In this document: positions 17,099-25,443 of the stretch, piece by piece
Numbering within the stretch: the stretch's first letter is position 1
Layout of the letters: every line of letters starts with the position of its first letter
From: Candidatus Fermentithermobacillaceae bacterium
GTDB lineage: Bacteria > Bacillota > Sulfobacillia > Fermentithermobacillales > Fermentithermobacillaceae
Direction: 5' to 3'
Assembly (NCBI GenBank): GCA_012841375.1
Contig: DUUV01000015.1
Span: 1-36,363, forward strand
DNA: 36,363 nt
The notes under the pieces: generated by a model
What the model saw: only the letters and a program-made list of their open reading frames with translations
The model's database searches: none
What the model was told of the DNA's origin: nothing
Made by a program: the position numbers and the translations under genes

Positions 17099-19159
17099 AT
17101 GGCAGAAAAGCGGAGACTTGCTCCCGAAGACCTGTATAAGCTGGTTTTCGTCTCCGATCCGCAGATCTCACCTGACGGCAAGAAAATCGCTTTCGTGAGG
17201 TCGCACATCGACGAGAAGTCCAAGGAGTACCGGTCCAATATCTACGTAGTGCCTGCCGGCGGCGGCGAGGCCAGGCAGTTTACGTCTGGCCCGAAGTCCG
17301 ACACCAGTCCCAGGTGGTCGCCGGACGGCACCAAGTTGGCCTTTGTCTCCGACAGGGGCAGCGAGCGGCAGATCTACGTCATGCCCGTCGGGGGCGGAGA
17401 AGCCATGCAGGTCACCAAGATGCGCTACGGCGCAGGCAACCCTGTGTGGTCGCCTGACGGCACGAAGATAGCCTTCAGCGCGTCCATCGATCTGGAAGAC
17501 AAGCCGGAAGACTACGAGAAACCTCTGGACGCCAAGGCGAAGGAAGCCAGGGAGAAGAAGCGGAAAGAGGAGCCCACCCTGGTAACAAGGCTTCGCGTCA
17601 AGGCAGACGGGGCCATGGGCCTCATAAACGCCAACCGGAGGAATCACATTTTCACCATTGACTCCGAAGGCAAGGGACCGGCGGTCCACGTCACCCCCGG
17701 CAAGTATGACAGCGGGAACCCCGTGTGGTCGCCCTGCGGCAAATACATCGCCTTCACGTCCAACAGGATGCCCGATCCAGACTACGAACCCTGGTTCTCA
17801 GACATCTGGGTTGTGGGAGCCGAAGGAGGCGAGCCCCGCAAGATCACCAAGAGCGAGGGACCCTCGGGCAGTCCGAGGTGGACGCCCGACGGGAAGTTCA
17901 TCATCTACGGCGGGCACAAAATGGAGCACGGCGGGCCGACCTTCAGCAGGCTGTGGAAAATCCCGGTTGAGGGCGGTGAGCCCGTCTCTCTGACGCCCGA
18001 TTTCGACCAGTCCCTCGGAGGCCGGTGCGCGGGAGACAGCAAACTGGGCGGAGGAAACAATGGGCCGACTCTAAGCCCCGACGGAAAGACAATATTCTTC
18101 CTCTCTTCCAGCCACGGACGGTCGTCGCTGTACTCCGTGTCTGTTCAGGGCGGCATGCCGGAACCGGTGTTCGGAGGCGACCGTGAGATCTACGCGTTCA
18201 CCATGGATGACTCTGGGAAAACCCTAGCGATGGCCGTGAGCACGCCCACAGCGCCGGGTGAGGTGTTCAGCGCCGTTCTGGAGACTAAAGAGGAGAAAGT
18301 CCTTACAACTGCTAACAAGGAACTCCTCGAACAGGTCTACATTGTATCTCCCGAGACAGTGCCGTACAAGGCAAGCGACGGCCTTCCAGAGTACGGCTGG
18401 ATAATGAAGCCGGTGGGCTTCAAAGAGGGAGTCAAGTACCCGGCGGTCTTGGAGATCCACGGCGGACCCCACTCCATGTACGGCTTCGGGTTCTTTTTCG
18501 AGTTCCAGCTCCTCTGTAACCGCGGCTATGCCGTCATCTACACGAACCCCAGGGGCAGCGAAGGGTTCGGGCAGGATTTCGTAAAGGCAGTCAACGGGCA
18601 CTACGGCGAGATGGACTACGATGACATCCTCACCTGGACCGATGCCGCCTTGAAGCACACGGGATGGATTGACGAGAAGAGGATCGGCGTGACCGGTGGA
18701 AGCTACGGCGGGTTCATGACCAACTGGATAGTCGGACATACGGACAGATACGCGGCAGCGGTCACGCAGCGCAGCATATCAAACTGGACTTCGTTCCACG
18801 GAGTCTCGGACATCGGCTACACCTTCCTCGACCGCGAACTCCTGATTGACGCCTTCAAGGATTTCGAGAAAGCATGGAAGTTCTCGCCTATCGCCTACGT
18901 CGAGAACGTGAAGACGCCTCTCCTCATAATCCACTCGGAGCAGGACATGCGGTGCCCGATTGAGCAGGGCGAGCAGTTCTACGTCGCTCTTAAGAAGCTC
19001 AAGAGGGAAGTCGAGATGGCGAGGTTCCCGGGATCGAACCACGAGCTCTCCAGGAGTGGGAAGCCGGTCTTGAGGGTGGCCAGGCTTAACCAGATCCTCA
19101 GGTGGTTTGACAAGTATATCCCCAAGAATGCGGGGGATTACGAGCCGGCGCTGAACTAA
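17099..19159 (+). CDS. S9 family peptidase (acylaminoacyl-peptidase/prolyl oligopeptidase-like)
   Basis: Serine peptidase that trims oligopeptides, probably cytoplasmic since no signal peptide is seen. The N-terminal half is a beta-propeller with repeated blades (PRWSPDGTKLAF, PVWSPDGTKIAF, PVWSPCGKYIAF, PRWTPDGKFIIY). The C-terminal alpha/beta-hydrolase carries the triad S535 (GGSYGG), D616 (HSEQDMR) and H648 (GSNHEL). The ATG at 17099 is chosen because AAGGAGG lies 9 nt upstream; a GTG 63 nt earlier is open without RBS. At 686 residues it matches the family. DUF4438 and LUD genes follow in the same direction. Confidence 0.95.
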   Translation: MAEKRRLAPEDLYKLVFVSDPQISPDGKKIAFVRSHIDEKSKEYRSNIYVVPAGGGEARQFTSGPKSDTSPRWSPDGTKLAFVSDRGSERQIYVMPVGGGEAMQVTKMRYGAGNPVWSPDGTKIAFSASIDLEDKPEDYEKPLDAKAKEAREKKRKEEPTLVTRLRVKADGAMGLINANRRNHIFTIDSEGKGPAVHVTPGKYDSGNPVWSPCGKYIAFTSNRMPDPDYEPWFSDIWVVGAEGGEPRKITKSEGPSGSPRWTPDGKFIIYGGHKMEHGGPTFSRLWKIPVEGGEPVSLTPDFDQSLGGRCAGDSKLGGGNNGPTLSPDGKTIFFLSSSHGRSSLYSVSVQGGMPEPVFGGDREIYAFTMDDSGKTLAMAVSTPTAPGEVFSAVLETKEEKVLTTANKELLEQVYIVSPETVPYKASDGLPEYGWIMKPVGFKEGVKYPAVLEIHGGPHSMYGFGFFFEFQLLCNRGYAVIYTNPRGSEGFGQDFVKAVNGHYGEMDYDDILTWTDAALKHTGWIDEKRIGVTGGSYGGFMTNWIVGHTDRYAAAVTQRSISNWTSFHGVSDIGYTFLDRELLIDAFKDFEKAWKFSPIAYVENVKTPLLIIHSEQDMRCPIEQGEQFYVALKKLKREVEMARFPGSNHELSRSGKPVLRVARLNQILRWFDKYIPKNAGDYEPALN

Positions 19160-19186
19160 GCGATAGGGCTCGTCCAAAGGACAAGA

Positions 19187-19216
19187 CAGGGGTCCGGCCA
19201 GGGCGCCGGGCCCCTG
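19187..19216 (+). other. Stable intergenic hairpin
   Basis: CAGGGGTCCGG and CCGGGCCCCTG form an 11-bp stem with one G-U pair and an 8-nt loop between the S9 and DUF4438 genes. No U tract follows, so it is more likely an RNA-stability or processing element than an efficient terminator. Confidence 0.55.
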
Positions 19217-19245
19217 ACAGACAAATCTCAAGGAGGTCACAGACT

Positions 19246-20100
19246 GTGCTAAAAACTAACGAAGATAAACTGGTCATGCTCTCCGTCCAGGGGCAGATAT
19301 CGGCCCCCGCATGCCAGCCACGGATTTGCTTTGACGGCGTAGTCCGCGTCACTCCCGGGACCGGCGGCATCGCCTACAACGTGAAGGTCGGCGACCCCGC
19401 GTTCGGGTGGGCCGGCGACCACGTTGAACCCGGCGTAAGCAGCAAGAACCCTGACGAGCGCGCTAATTCCGGCTACAACACGCTCTCGTGCGTGGGCAAC
19501 ACGGCTTACGTCATATCGGGAGAAGCCAAGGGCGCCAAGGGCACCGTCACCGGGAAACACGGCGGCATCGAGCATGTCCTTATCCACTTCGATCAGGAGA
19601 CCCTTGAGAAACTCCAGATTGGAGACAAGATACAGGTGCGCGGCTACGGCCAGGGGCTTTCGCTCACCGACTATCCCGAAGTGAAGGTCATGAACCTTGA
19701 CCCGGCGCTCCTCCACAAGATGGGCATCATCGAGAAGGACGGCGTGCTGGAAGTGCCCGTTGCCCACATCGTCCCCCCTGAGTTCATGGGTAGCGGCCTG
19801 GGAGCCAACTCGGCGGAGCGAGGAGACTACGACATCACCTCAATGGAATGGGGTCGGCTTCAGGAACTCGGGCTGGACAAGATACGGTTCGGGGACATTG
19901 TGGCCATCGCCGATTCCTCGTCCTTCTACGGACGCAGCTATCGCAAGGACGCGGTCATCATCGGCATCGTGGTCCACTCCAACTCCTTTGTATCGGGACA
20001 CGGCCCGGGCGTCACAAGCCTTCTGACGGCGCTCAACAAGAAGATCCGGCCGGTTAAGGTCGACAAGGCCAACATCGCGGAGTACCTGGACCTAAAGTAA
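19246..20100 (+). CDS. DUF4438 domain-containing protein
   Basis: Member of the DUF4438 family, which is found in Thermotogae and Bacillota and whose biochemical role is, to my knowledge, undetermined. The protein is almost all domain. Glycine-rich conserved stretches include GDPAFGWAGDHVEPGVSS, SCVGNTAYVISGEAKGAKGTVTGKHGG and a C-terminal IADSSSFYGRSYRKDAVIIGIVVHS with SGHGPGV. No signal peptide or membrane helix is seen. The GTG start has AAGGAGG 9 nt upstream. Its position between a peptidase and a LUD protein suggests, but does not show, a role in amino-acid or peptide catabolism. Confidence 0.85.
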   Translation: MLKTNEDKLVMLSVQGQISAPACQPRICFDGVVRVTPGTGGIAYNVKVGDPAFGWAGDHVEPGVSSKNPDERANSGYNTLSCVGNTAYVISGEAKGAKGTVTGKHGGIEHVLIHFDQETLEKLQIGDKIQVRGYGQGLSLTDYPEVKVMNLDPALLHKMGIIEKDGVLEVPVAHIVPPEFMGSGLGANSAERGDYDITSMEWGRLQELGLDKIRFGDIVAIADSSSFYGRSYRKDAVIIGIVVHSNSFVSGHGPGVTSLLTALNKKIRPVKVDKANIAEYLDLK

Positions 20101-20164
20101 GTAAGTGATATAGATCAAGTAGCATCACTGGCTGGGTTTCTTTAAGTCAAGTATCCGGTCGTTT

Positions 20165-20218
20165 GGTTGAAGCTCACCGTCAGGCGGGAGAGCAGGCTCT
20201 CTGTAGGTCTCTTCAACC
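20165..20218 (+). other. Structured leader before the LUD gene
   Basis: GGTTGAAG (20165-20172) pairs perfectly with CTTCAACC (20211-20218), enclosing a smaller GAGAG/CTCTC hairpin (20188-20201). The structure ends about 20 nt before the gene's GGGAGG ribosome binding site. It matches no riboswitch class I recognise. A smaller AGTGAT/ATCACT hairpin lies nearer the DUF4438 stop. Confidence 0.45.
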
Positions 20219-20251
20219 TGGGCGACTGGCTAGGCAAGGGAGGTAAGCATC

Positions 20252-20896
20252 ATGACGGAAGAGAAGCCCCTTGACCCAGAAACATGGTTCCACACCAAGA
20301 GGGCGAGGGCGTGTGTCGAAGCCTTGAACAGGGTGGGCTTCACAGGAATCTACGCGGCGAACAGAGAGGACGCCCTGAAGGCAGTGCTTGAGGCCATTCC
20401 ACAAGGGGCATCGGTGGGTATCGGAGGGTCGGTCACCGTCCGGGCGTTGGGGATTCATGAGGCGCTGAAGGCCCGCGGCAACAAGGTATTTGACCATTGG
20501 GATTCGTCTTTGAGCCCCGAGGAAAGGACAAGAGCGCGTGACGGCCAGATCACGGCTGACGTTTTCCTATCGAGCACCAATGCCCTTACCATGAAGGGCA
20601 CTCTCATCAACATCGACGGCACCGGAAACCGGGTCGCGGCCATGATCTTCGGGCCGAAGACAAGCATCGTCGCGTGCGGGTACAACAAGATCGTCGCGGA
20701 CGTCGAGGAAGGACTAGCCCGTGTCCGCGATTACGCCGCGCCCGTAAACTACAAACGTCTTGGCCGGGAAATGGACGAAGCCGACGATGAAATCGCAAGG
20801 GCAAGGGCCTACGCTATAACCACCGTCCTCGAAGCCAAACCCGGTGGAAAGGAGAAGTTCGTGGTAGTGGTCGTAGGCGAGAAGCTGGGCTACTAG
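20252..20896 (+). CDS. LUD domain protein (LutC/YkgG-like)
   Basis: Single-domain LUD (DUF162) protein, the fold of LutC and part of LutB in the Bacillus lactate-oxidising complex. The conserved GIGGSVTVRALGI loop is at about residues 51-63. DVFLSSTNALTMKGTLINIDGTGNRVAAMIFGP, typical of the stand-alone group, lies in the middle. LutA and LutB are not in the window, so a lactate role cannot be claimed; stand-alone LUD proteins are common in anaerobes. The ATG has GGGAGG 8 nt upstream. The gene ends before a hairpin terminator. Confidence 0.9.
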   Translation: MTEEKPLDPETWFHTKRARACVEALNRVGFTGIYAANREDALKAVLEAIPQGASVGIGGSVTVRALGIHEALKARGNKVFDHWDSSLSPEERTRARDGQITADVFLSSTNALTMKGTLINIDGTGNRVAAMIFGPKTSIVACGYNKIVADVEEGLARVRDYAAPVNYKRLGREMDEADDEIARARAYAITTVLEAKPGGKEKFVVVVVGEKLGY

Positions 20897-20927
20897 GTTA
20901 CCAGAAACCTCCAGGTGTTACCTGAGT

Positions 20928-20964
20928 CGCCCTTCCTTGGTATATATTAGTACCGGGAAGGGCG
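20928..20964 (+). terminator. Hairpin terminator after the LUD gene
   Basis: CGCCCTTCC (20928-20936) pairs with GGAAGGGCG (20956-20964), extended by GGTA/TACC inside, and is followed by CTTGATTTGTT. Confidence 0.75.
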
Positions 20965-20970
20965 CTTGAT

Positions 20971-21242
20971 TTGTTGGACAAAGGGATCTCTCCCCGGACC
21001 CTGATGGAGGCGACAAGGGATATACTCTTTATCGACCTAATTGTCGTAATGAATACAGACAAGAGATTCCTTGATAGACCCATGAGCTTTACGCATTAGT
21101 CCAACCGAGAGTGGCGGTGGATTTCCTGGCTTACACTCCTGTGGAGCTATCTAGATTGAAGAAAACGAGTGCTTTCGTGAGAAAAGCCCTTCTGGAAGGA
21201 AAGGTCTTGTATTCGAAGGAACGGACATCGCCCGAGTTCTGA
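20971..21242 (+). pseudogene. Decayed nucleotidyltransferase (MNT/Pol-beta superfamily) fragment
   Basis: Two frames together read as a minimal nucleotidyltransferase. Frame one from 20971 gives IDLIVVMNTDKRFLDRP and stops at TAG 21097-21099. From about 21087 the next frame continues as LYALVQPRVAVDFLAYTPVE and LKKTSAFVRKALLEGKVLY up to TGA 21240-21242. The order (acidic IDL strand, VDFLAYTP strand, RKALLEGKVLY tail) matches stand-alone MNT domains, which often pair with HEPN toxins. The catalytic GSRARG-type loop expected before IDL is missing. A frameshift near 21085 and loss of the N-terminus make it non-functional. No HEPN partner is seen nearby. Confidence 0.75.
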
Positions 21243-21282
21243 GTGTTCTCGAAGGAAATTGACTCGGAGAGGAGATGGTCCC

Positions 21283-22149
21283 TTGCTTCCCACTCATGCT
21301 GAGAGTCTTCTCGTTGCCCAGTCCCTCTACAAAGAGTATGACAGACACCCCGTTGTTAGAGATCTGAACTTGGCAATAAGGCCGGGGGAAGTCTACGGAC
21401 TTCTGGGGCCCAATGGTTCGGGCAAGTCGACAACAATCCGGATGCTCACCGGTATTCTGGAGCCCACGTCCGGGAACGTGTCGGTCTCCGGACATGACAT
21501 GAGGCGGGAGCCTGAGAAGGCAAAGGCCTCTCTGGGCTACGTCCCTGATGAACCTGTCCTCTATGAGAAACTCACGGCTTTGGAATTCCTGGACTTCGTA
21601 GGCGAGCTGTACTCGCTGCCGAAATCCTCAAGGCGAGCCGCGATGAACGACACGCTACGCATGCTCGACCTTGAGAACAGGGCCGGCGACCGCATCGAGT
21701 CCTACTCCAGAGGGATGAAGCAGAAAGTCGCCATCTCGGCTGCTCTACTCCACAACCCGCGGGTTCTCATCATGGATGAACCCATCACCGGGTTGGACCC
21801 CATCGCAGTGCGTGTGCTGAAAGGCATGCTCAGGAAGATGGCTAGGTCCGGAGCGGCGATCCTCCTATCGACCCATATCCTGGAGGTGGCGGAACGCCTC
21901 TGCGACAGGATAGGCATTCTAGTAGACGGGTTCCTGATCGCGGAAGGAACCATGGCCGAACTAAGCGCAAAGGCCCCGGAGATGTCTGTGGGCGGGACGA
22001 CTCTCGAAGACATATTCGTGGGACTGGCGGCCGGCGAGGAGCACAAGGACATAATAGCTTCTCTGGAGGCCGAGGAGAAAGAACCTGCAAAACAGGCGGG
22101 AAACGGCGATCTAAGGCCCACCGGACAGGAAAGGAACGTCGGCACATGA
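21283..22149 (+). CDS. ABC transporter ATP-binding protein (exporter with M16 protease operon)
   Basis: Nucleotide-binding subunit of a second ABC-2 type exporter. Walker A is GPNGSGKST, the signature region is YSRGMKQKV, Walker B is VLIMDEPITGLDP, and the switch His is in STHILEV. The C-terminus has an acidic and Gly-rich tail. A TTG at 21283 is chosen since GAGAGGAG lies about 8 nt upstream. A TTG at 21259 is open, but AAGGA is only about 2 nt before it. The stop overlaps the permease start (ATGA). It starts 40 nt after a nucleotidyltransferase pseudogene. Confidence 0.92.
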   Translation: MLPTHAESLLVAQSLYKEYDRHPVVRDLNLAIRPGEVYGLLGPNGSGKSTTIRMLTGILEPTSGNVSVSGHDMRREPEKAKASLGYVPDEPVLYEKLTALEFLDFVGELYSLPKSSRRAAMNDTLRMLDLENRAGDRIESYSRGMKQKVAISAALLHNPRVLIMDEPITGLDPIAVRVLKGMLRKMARSGAAILLSTHILEVAERLCDRIGILVDGFLIAEGTMAELSAKAPEMSVGGTTLEDIFVGLAAGEEHKDIIASLEAEEKEPAKQAGNGDLRPTGQERNVGT

Positions 22150-23900
22150 GAGCCTCCCTGCGCATGCTGTGGATCAGTCTGAAGGTAAGGGTTCGCCTAA
22201 CAAGCCCGACATCGTGGCTCTTCATTGCTATAGCAGCGGTCATTGTGCCGCTGTTCTCCTTCTCTTTGGGAAGCATGGTGGGTATCCCTTCGATGGTGCC
22301 GCAAGACCTTCTGCCGTTCCTCACGGGTTTCCTAAACGTGATCCTTTTCATGCAGATAAGCACTTCTTTCAGTTCGGCTTTCTACCACTTGTACCTATCG
22401 AGGGATCTCCCTCTCCTCTTGGCCTCTCCTTCACGCCCCAGGTCCGTGATACTGGCCAAAATGCTGGAGGTGGCCGGCTCGGGGGTTCTGACCTACCTGG
22501 CTGCGGGAATCCCCTTGTTGGTCGCCTTAGGAAAAGCGTGGTACGCACCTGCATGGTATTACATCCTTGCGGCCGCGGCAGGGCTGCCTTTCGCCATGCT
22601 GCCGACAGTGCTGGCCGTCTTGGCAACTCTTGCGGTGTGCAGGATACTCCCTGCGTACGGAACCAAAGAGATCAGCGCCGCCTTGGGAACGCTGGTCGGT
22701 GGCCTTACGTATTTCTTCTTGCGTGTCGCAGGCTCATCCGAGATGTGGGGTCAGGCCAGAAACCCCTCCCGAGTCTCGCTTTTCTTTGGTAAACTGGGAC
22801 CCTCGTGGTCGCCATCCACTCTCTTGGCCAGGGCCGTCGTTGAAGGTCTGTACGAAAGATGGCTCCCGCTGCTTGCGTCGGGTGTGCTGTTTGCGGGAGC
22901 GACCTTTGGTGTCTTTAGACTCGTTGTAGCGGCGACCGAGAAGGCTTACCTCAGCGGGTGGGCCACATCTCGAGAGGGGCGCAGGGGACGAAAGACCCAT
23001 CCTGTGTTTGACGATCCCGTGCTGGACAGTGCGCCAGGCCGTTTGTCGCGTCCCGCGTTGGGTGACACATCGGACTCCGCCTTGCGTCCTACTCCGGGGC
23101 ACACCGGAGGTCCGGCTACGGATTGCGTCCAACCGGTGAGCAGTGCGATTGGAACGGCAAGAGATCTGGTTCGACCCTCTCGCCTGGCAGTAGAGCTCAA
23201 AGCCCTCTCGGTCGAATCGAAGCTCTTGTTCAGGGACCTTCAGAGCCAATCTCAGCTCTTGTACCTCCTAATCATGATCGTGGCATGGCGGCTCTTCCCC
23301 GGAGGGAACAGGGAGCCTACCGAGAACGGACTGTTTGCCCTGATCCCCTTCTTTTTCCTGGCGCTCAGCGGGTCTAACTCTTGGTCTTTGAAGAACATGT
23401 CTCAAACGGTCCGGATACTCCGGCAGTTACCGTGCGATCCGGCGAGGGTAATGAGGGGAAAGGCCTTCTTCTACGGGATCATCCAAACCGGCTGCATCGC
23501 TTTTCTTGTGGGAGTTCTGAAGACATTTGGACGGTTTAGCGTGAGCGGCTTGCCTGTCCTCGGCACCCTGTGGACTGCCCTGTCCTTTTCCACATCTGCG
23601 ACCACAGTGGCCGCTGCTGCTTACAGACCGGAGGTATCGTCGGCCACAGGGATCCCGAGGCTCGACTTGGGAGCAGGCGTTGCCGCATTCTTGGCAAACA
23701 TAGTCCTCTGCGTGATTTCCGGTTTTCTGTATGTGGGTGCGCTGACCCAGTCGTCTCCTGTCGTTGTCTGGGTGTTCACGGGAATTGCGCTGGCAGTGAA
23801 TGCCGTCGCCTTTGTCATCGCCACGAATATGGCCGGGAACATGACAAGAAGCTCCCCAACGGCAGTGAGCTCCAGCCCGGGAACGGGGGGATCGAAGTGA
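22146..23900 (+). CDS. Large ABC-2 type exporter permease
   Basis: Membrane subunit for the preceding ATPase, 584 residues, about twice a simple ABC-2 permease. An N-terminal half with about six hydrophobic segments (residues 20-255) and a C-terminal half with about six more (about 375-570) suggest a fused or duplicated layout like that of large exporter permeases. The halves are separated by a hydrophilic Pro/Ser/Asp-rich linker at about residues 278-340. The start is on an ATGA overlap. Its last codons overlap the GTG of the M16 gene (GTGA), so all three genes look translationally coupled. The substrate is unknown; the coupled protease hints at a peptide. Confidence 0.85.
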   Translation: MRASLRMLWISLKVRVRLTSPTSWLFIAIAAVIVPLFSFSLGSMVGIPSMVPQDLLPFLTGFLNVILFMQISTSFSSAFYHLYLSRDLPLLLASPSRPRSVILAKMLEVAGSGVLTYLAAGIPLLVALGKAWYAPAWYYILAAAAGLPFAMLPTVLAVLATLAVCRILPAYGTKEISAALGTLVGGLTYFFLRVAGSSEMWGQARNPSRVSLFFGKLGPSWSPSTLLARAVVEGLYERWLPLLASGVLFAGATFGVFRLVVAATEKAYLSGWATSREGRRGRKTHPVFDDPVLDSAPGRLSRPALGDTSDSALRPTPGHTGGPATDCVQPVSSAIGTARDLVRPSRLAVELKALSVESKLLFRDLQSQSQLLYLLIMIVAWRLFPGGNREPTENGLFALIPFFFLALSGSNSWSLKNMSQTVRILRQLPCDPARVMRGKAFFYGIIQTGCIAFLVGVLKTFGRFSVSGLPVLGTLWTALSFSTSATTVAAAAYRPEVSSATGIPRLDLGAGVAAFLANIVLCVISGFLYVGALTQSSPVVVWVFTGIALAVNAVAFVIATNMAGNMTRSSPTAVSSSPGTGGSK

Positions 23901-25351
23901 GAAGCCGCCTTCTACGCCCCAGGGCGATACGGCTCTTCTTAATGGCAGCCACAGTCCTGTCATTATCCCTAGGCGCGATTCCGCAAGAAGTTGCCGCCCA
24001 CTCTTTATTGCCCGGCTACTCTTTGTTCGAGATAAACGGCGTCAAGGTCTACTTCCGAAAGCCACCAAGCGAGGAAAGAGCACAACTTGCCCAAATCGGA
24101 GCGATCATGATGGCCGGCATTGGAAACCAAGAGCCGGATGAGGCCCACTGCGCTCACATGGCCGAGCACATGGTGTGTATGTATCCCGGTCCATCCGGCG
24201 AGTCCGTGTGGTCGATATCGGCAAAGGACTACCAGTTAGGAAGTCCTTTGCCGCTCAATGGACATGTAAGCCTTGACACCACTGAGTGGGCCGTTTCGGC
24301 CGCCCACAGCGATACCCTCCGGGTCCTCACGGCCCTCTTAGGTTCCATGTTCAGAAGCACTCTGGAGTCCGACGAGGCCTTCAAGACCGAGATAAAGCGC
24401 GCTCGCCGTGAAGTAGATGCCATGACCGGAAGCGATATTACGGCCCTCGCCAACAAGATGAAGGCCTCGGCATTCCACGGGACAAGGTACTACGAGACCC
24501 TGTTCGAAACCCCACTACCGGAAGTTACCGCCGAAAAGATCCGGGGCTTTATAGAGAGGGAATACACACCGGCCAGGCTTACGCTGATCATCGCGGCTGA
24601 CGTGGACGAAAGCGAACTCCTTAACCACATTGCGAGATGCCTGGTAGGTATTGACCCGGGGAGAGGACCTGCCGACCACTCAGACGTCTACCTCGATCCC
24701 CCTTCCCAGGCAACGCTTGAAGTCGGAGCAAAGAAGCAATATGCCGGTCTGGCAGTCGGTATCTCGCGGATTCTTCCTGAAGACAGGCCCACCGTCCTGG
24801 CCCTCCTAAACATCCTGACGAGGCGCCTGTATGCAGTCCCCCAAACGGGATCCATCAGGTTTCTCAGGGATTTGCACACGATCTTTGTAGCCCAGAGCGC
24901 TCTTGTGGCAACCTACGGCTACACGGACGCCCGGGGTTCGGACATGAGTTCTGAGGTTCAGCGTTACCAGGAGGCGCTCTCGTCGATCCTGGCGTCTCTG
25001 GCTTCAGACGGACCCAGCATGGAAGAGCTGTCCTACTACGTGATACCCGGCACACCGCGCGTTTCGGTAGATCTATCCTCTATTCCCTATGCCGGGGCGT
25101 CACAGACAGTGTCCACTCTCTTGTACAACGGCCTCATGGAGACCTCAATCTGGGACCGGGCAGAGGCCTACCCAGAAGAAACGCGAAAAATCCTCAAAGC
25201 GGCAGCCGCCAAGTACCTCCCGAACGCCAAGATCACGGTGGTATACCAGAAGCAGCCGTCCAACTCCGGAACAGTGTTGGGGCTGAGCATTGCAGCTCTC
25301 ACTGCGTGCATCGCTTTGGGCGTCTTTTTCTGGCGGAGGGCGACCGTATGA
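23897..25351 (+). CDS. Secreted, membrane-anchored M16 family metallopeptidase
   Basis: Zinc peptidase of the M16 (pitrilysin/insulinase) family acting outside the membrane. Residues 1-35 form a signal peptide or anchor (RLFLMAATVLSLSLGAIPQ, then VAA). The inverted zinc motif HxxEH is intact at H87, E90, H91. E165 and E172, spaced seven apart, fit the downstream catalytic Glu and third zinc ligand. A C-terminal hydrophobic helix (about 460-478) followed by RR anchors the tail. At 484 residues it is a single M16 unit. The GTG start overlaps the permease stop; the frame is open further upstream but that part is permease antiframe. Coupling to an ABC exporter recalls peptide-maturation operons. 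Confidence 0.85.
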   Translation: MRSRLLRPRAIRLFLMAATVLSLSLGAIPQEVAAHSLLPGYSLFEINGVKVYFRKPPSEERAQLAQIGAIMMAGIGNQEPDEAHCAHMAEHMVCMYPGPSGESVWSISAKDYQLGSPLPLNGHVSLDTTEWAVSAAHSDTLRVLTALLGSMFRSTLESDEAFKTEIKRARREVDAMTGSDITALANKMKASAFHGTRYYETLFETPLPEVTAEKIRGFIEREYTPARLTLIIAADVDESELLNHIARCLVGIDPGRGPADHSDVYLDPPSQATLEVGAKKQYAGLAVGISRILPEDRPTVLALLNILTRRLYAVPQTGSIRFLRDLHTIFVAQSALVATYGYTDARGSDMSSEVQRYQEALSSILASLASDGPSMEELSYYVIPGTPRVSVDLSSIPYAGASQTVSTLLYNGLMETSIWDRAEAYPEETRKILKAAAAKYLPNAKITVVYQKQPSNSGTVLGLSIAALTACIALGVFFWRRATV

Positions 25352-25443
25352 GGCGACCCGAACCGATGTGGGCATGGCGCACCATCAAGTCGCGCCCGGT
25401 GGCACTTCCATGAGGTTCCATGGGCGGTAGTGGCTATCGAGAT

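Noticed and set aside
20928-20964. Inverted repeat as an IS end or CRISPR repeat
   Set aside because: It is single copy and directly follows a stop codon, as expected of a terminator.
23570-23896. Upstream extension of the M16 reading frame
   Set aside because: It runs through the permease gene in another frame. The GTG at 23897, followed at once by a signal peptide, is the natural start.
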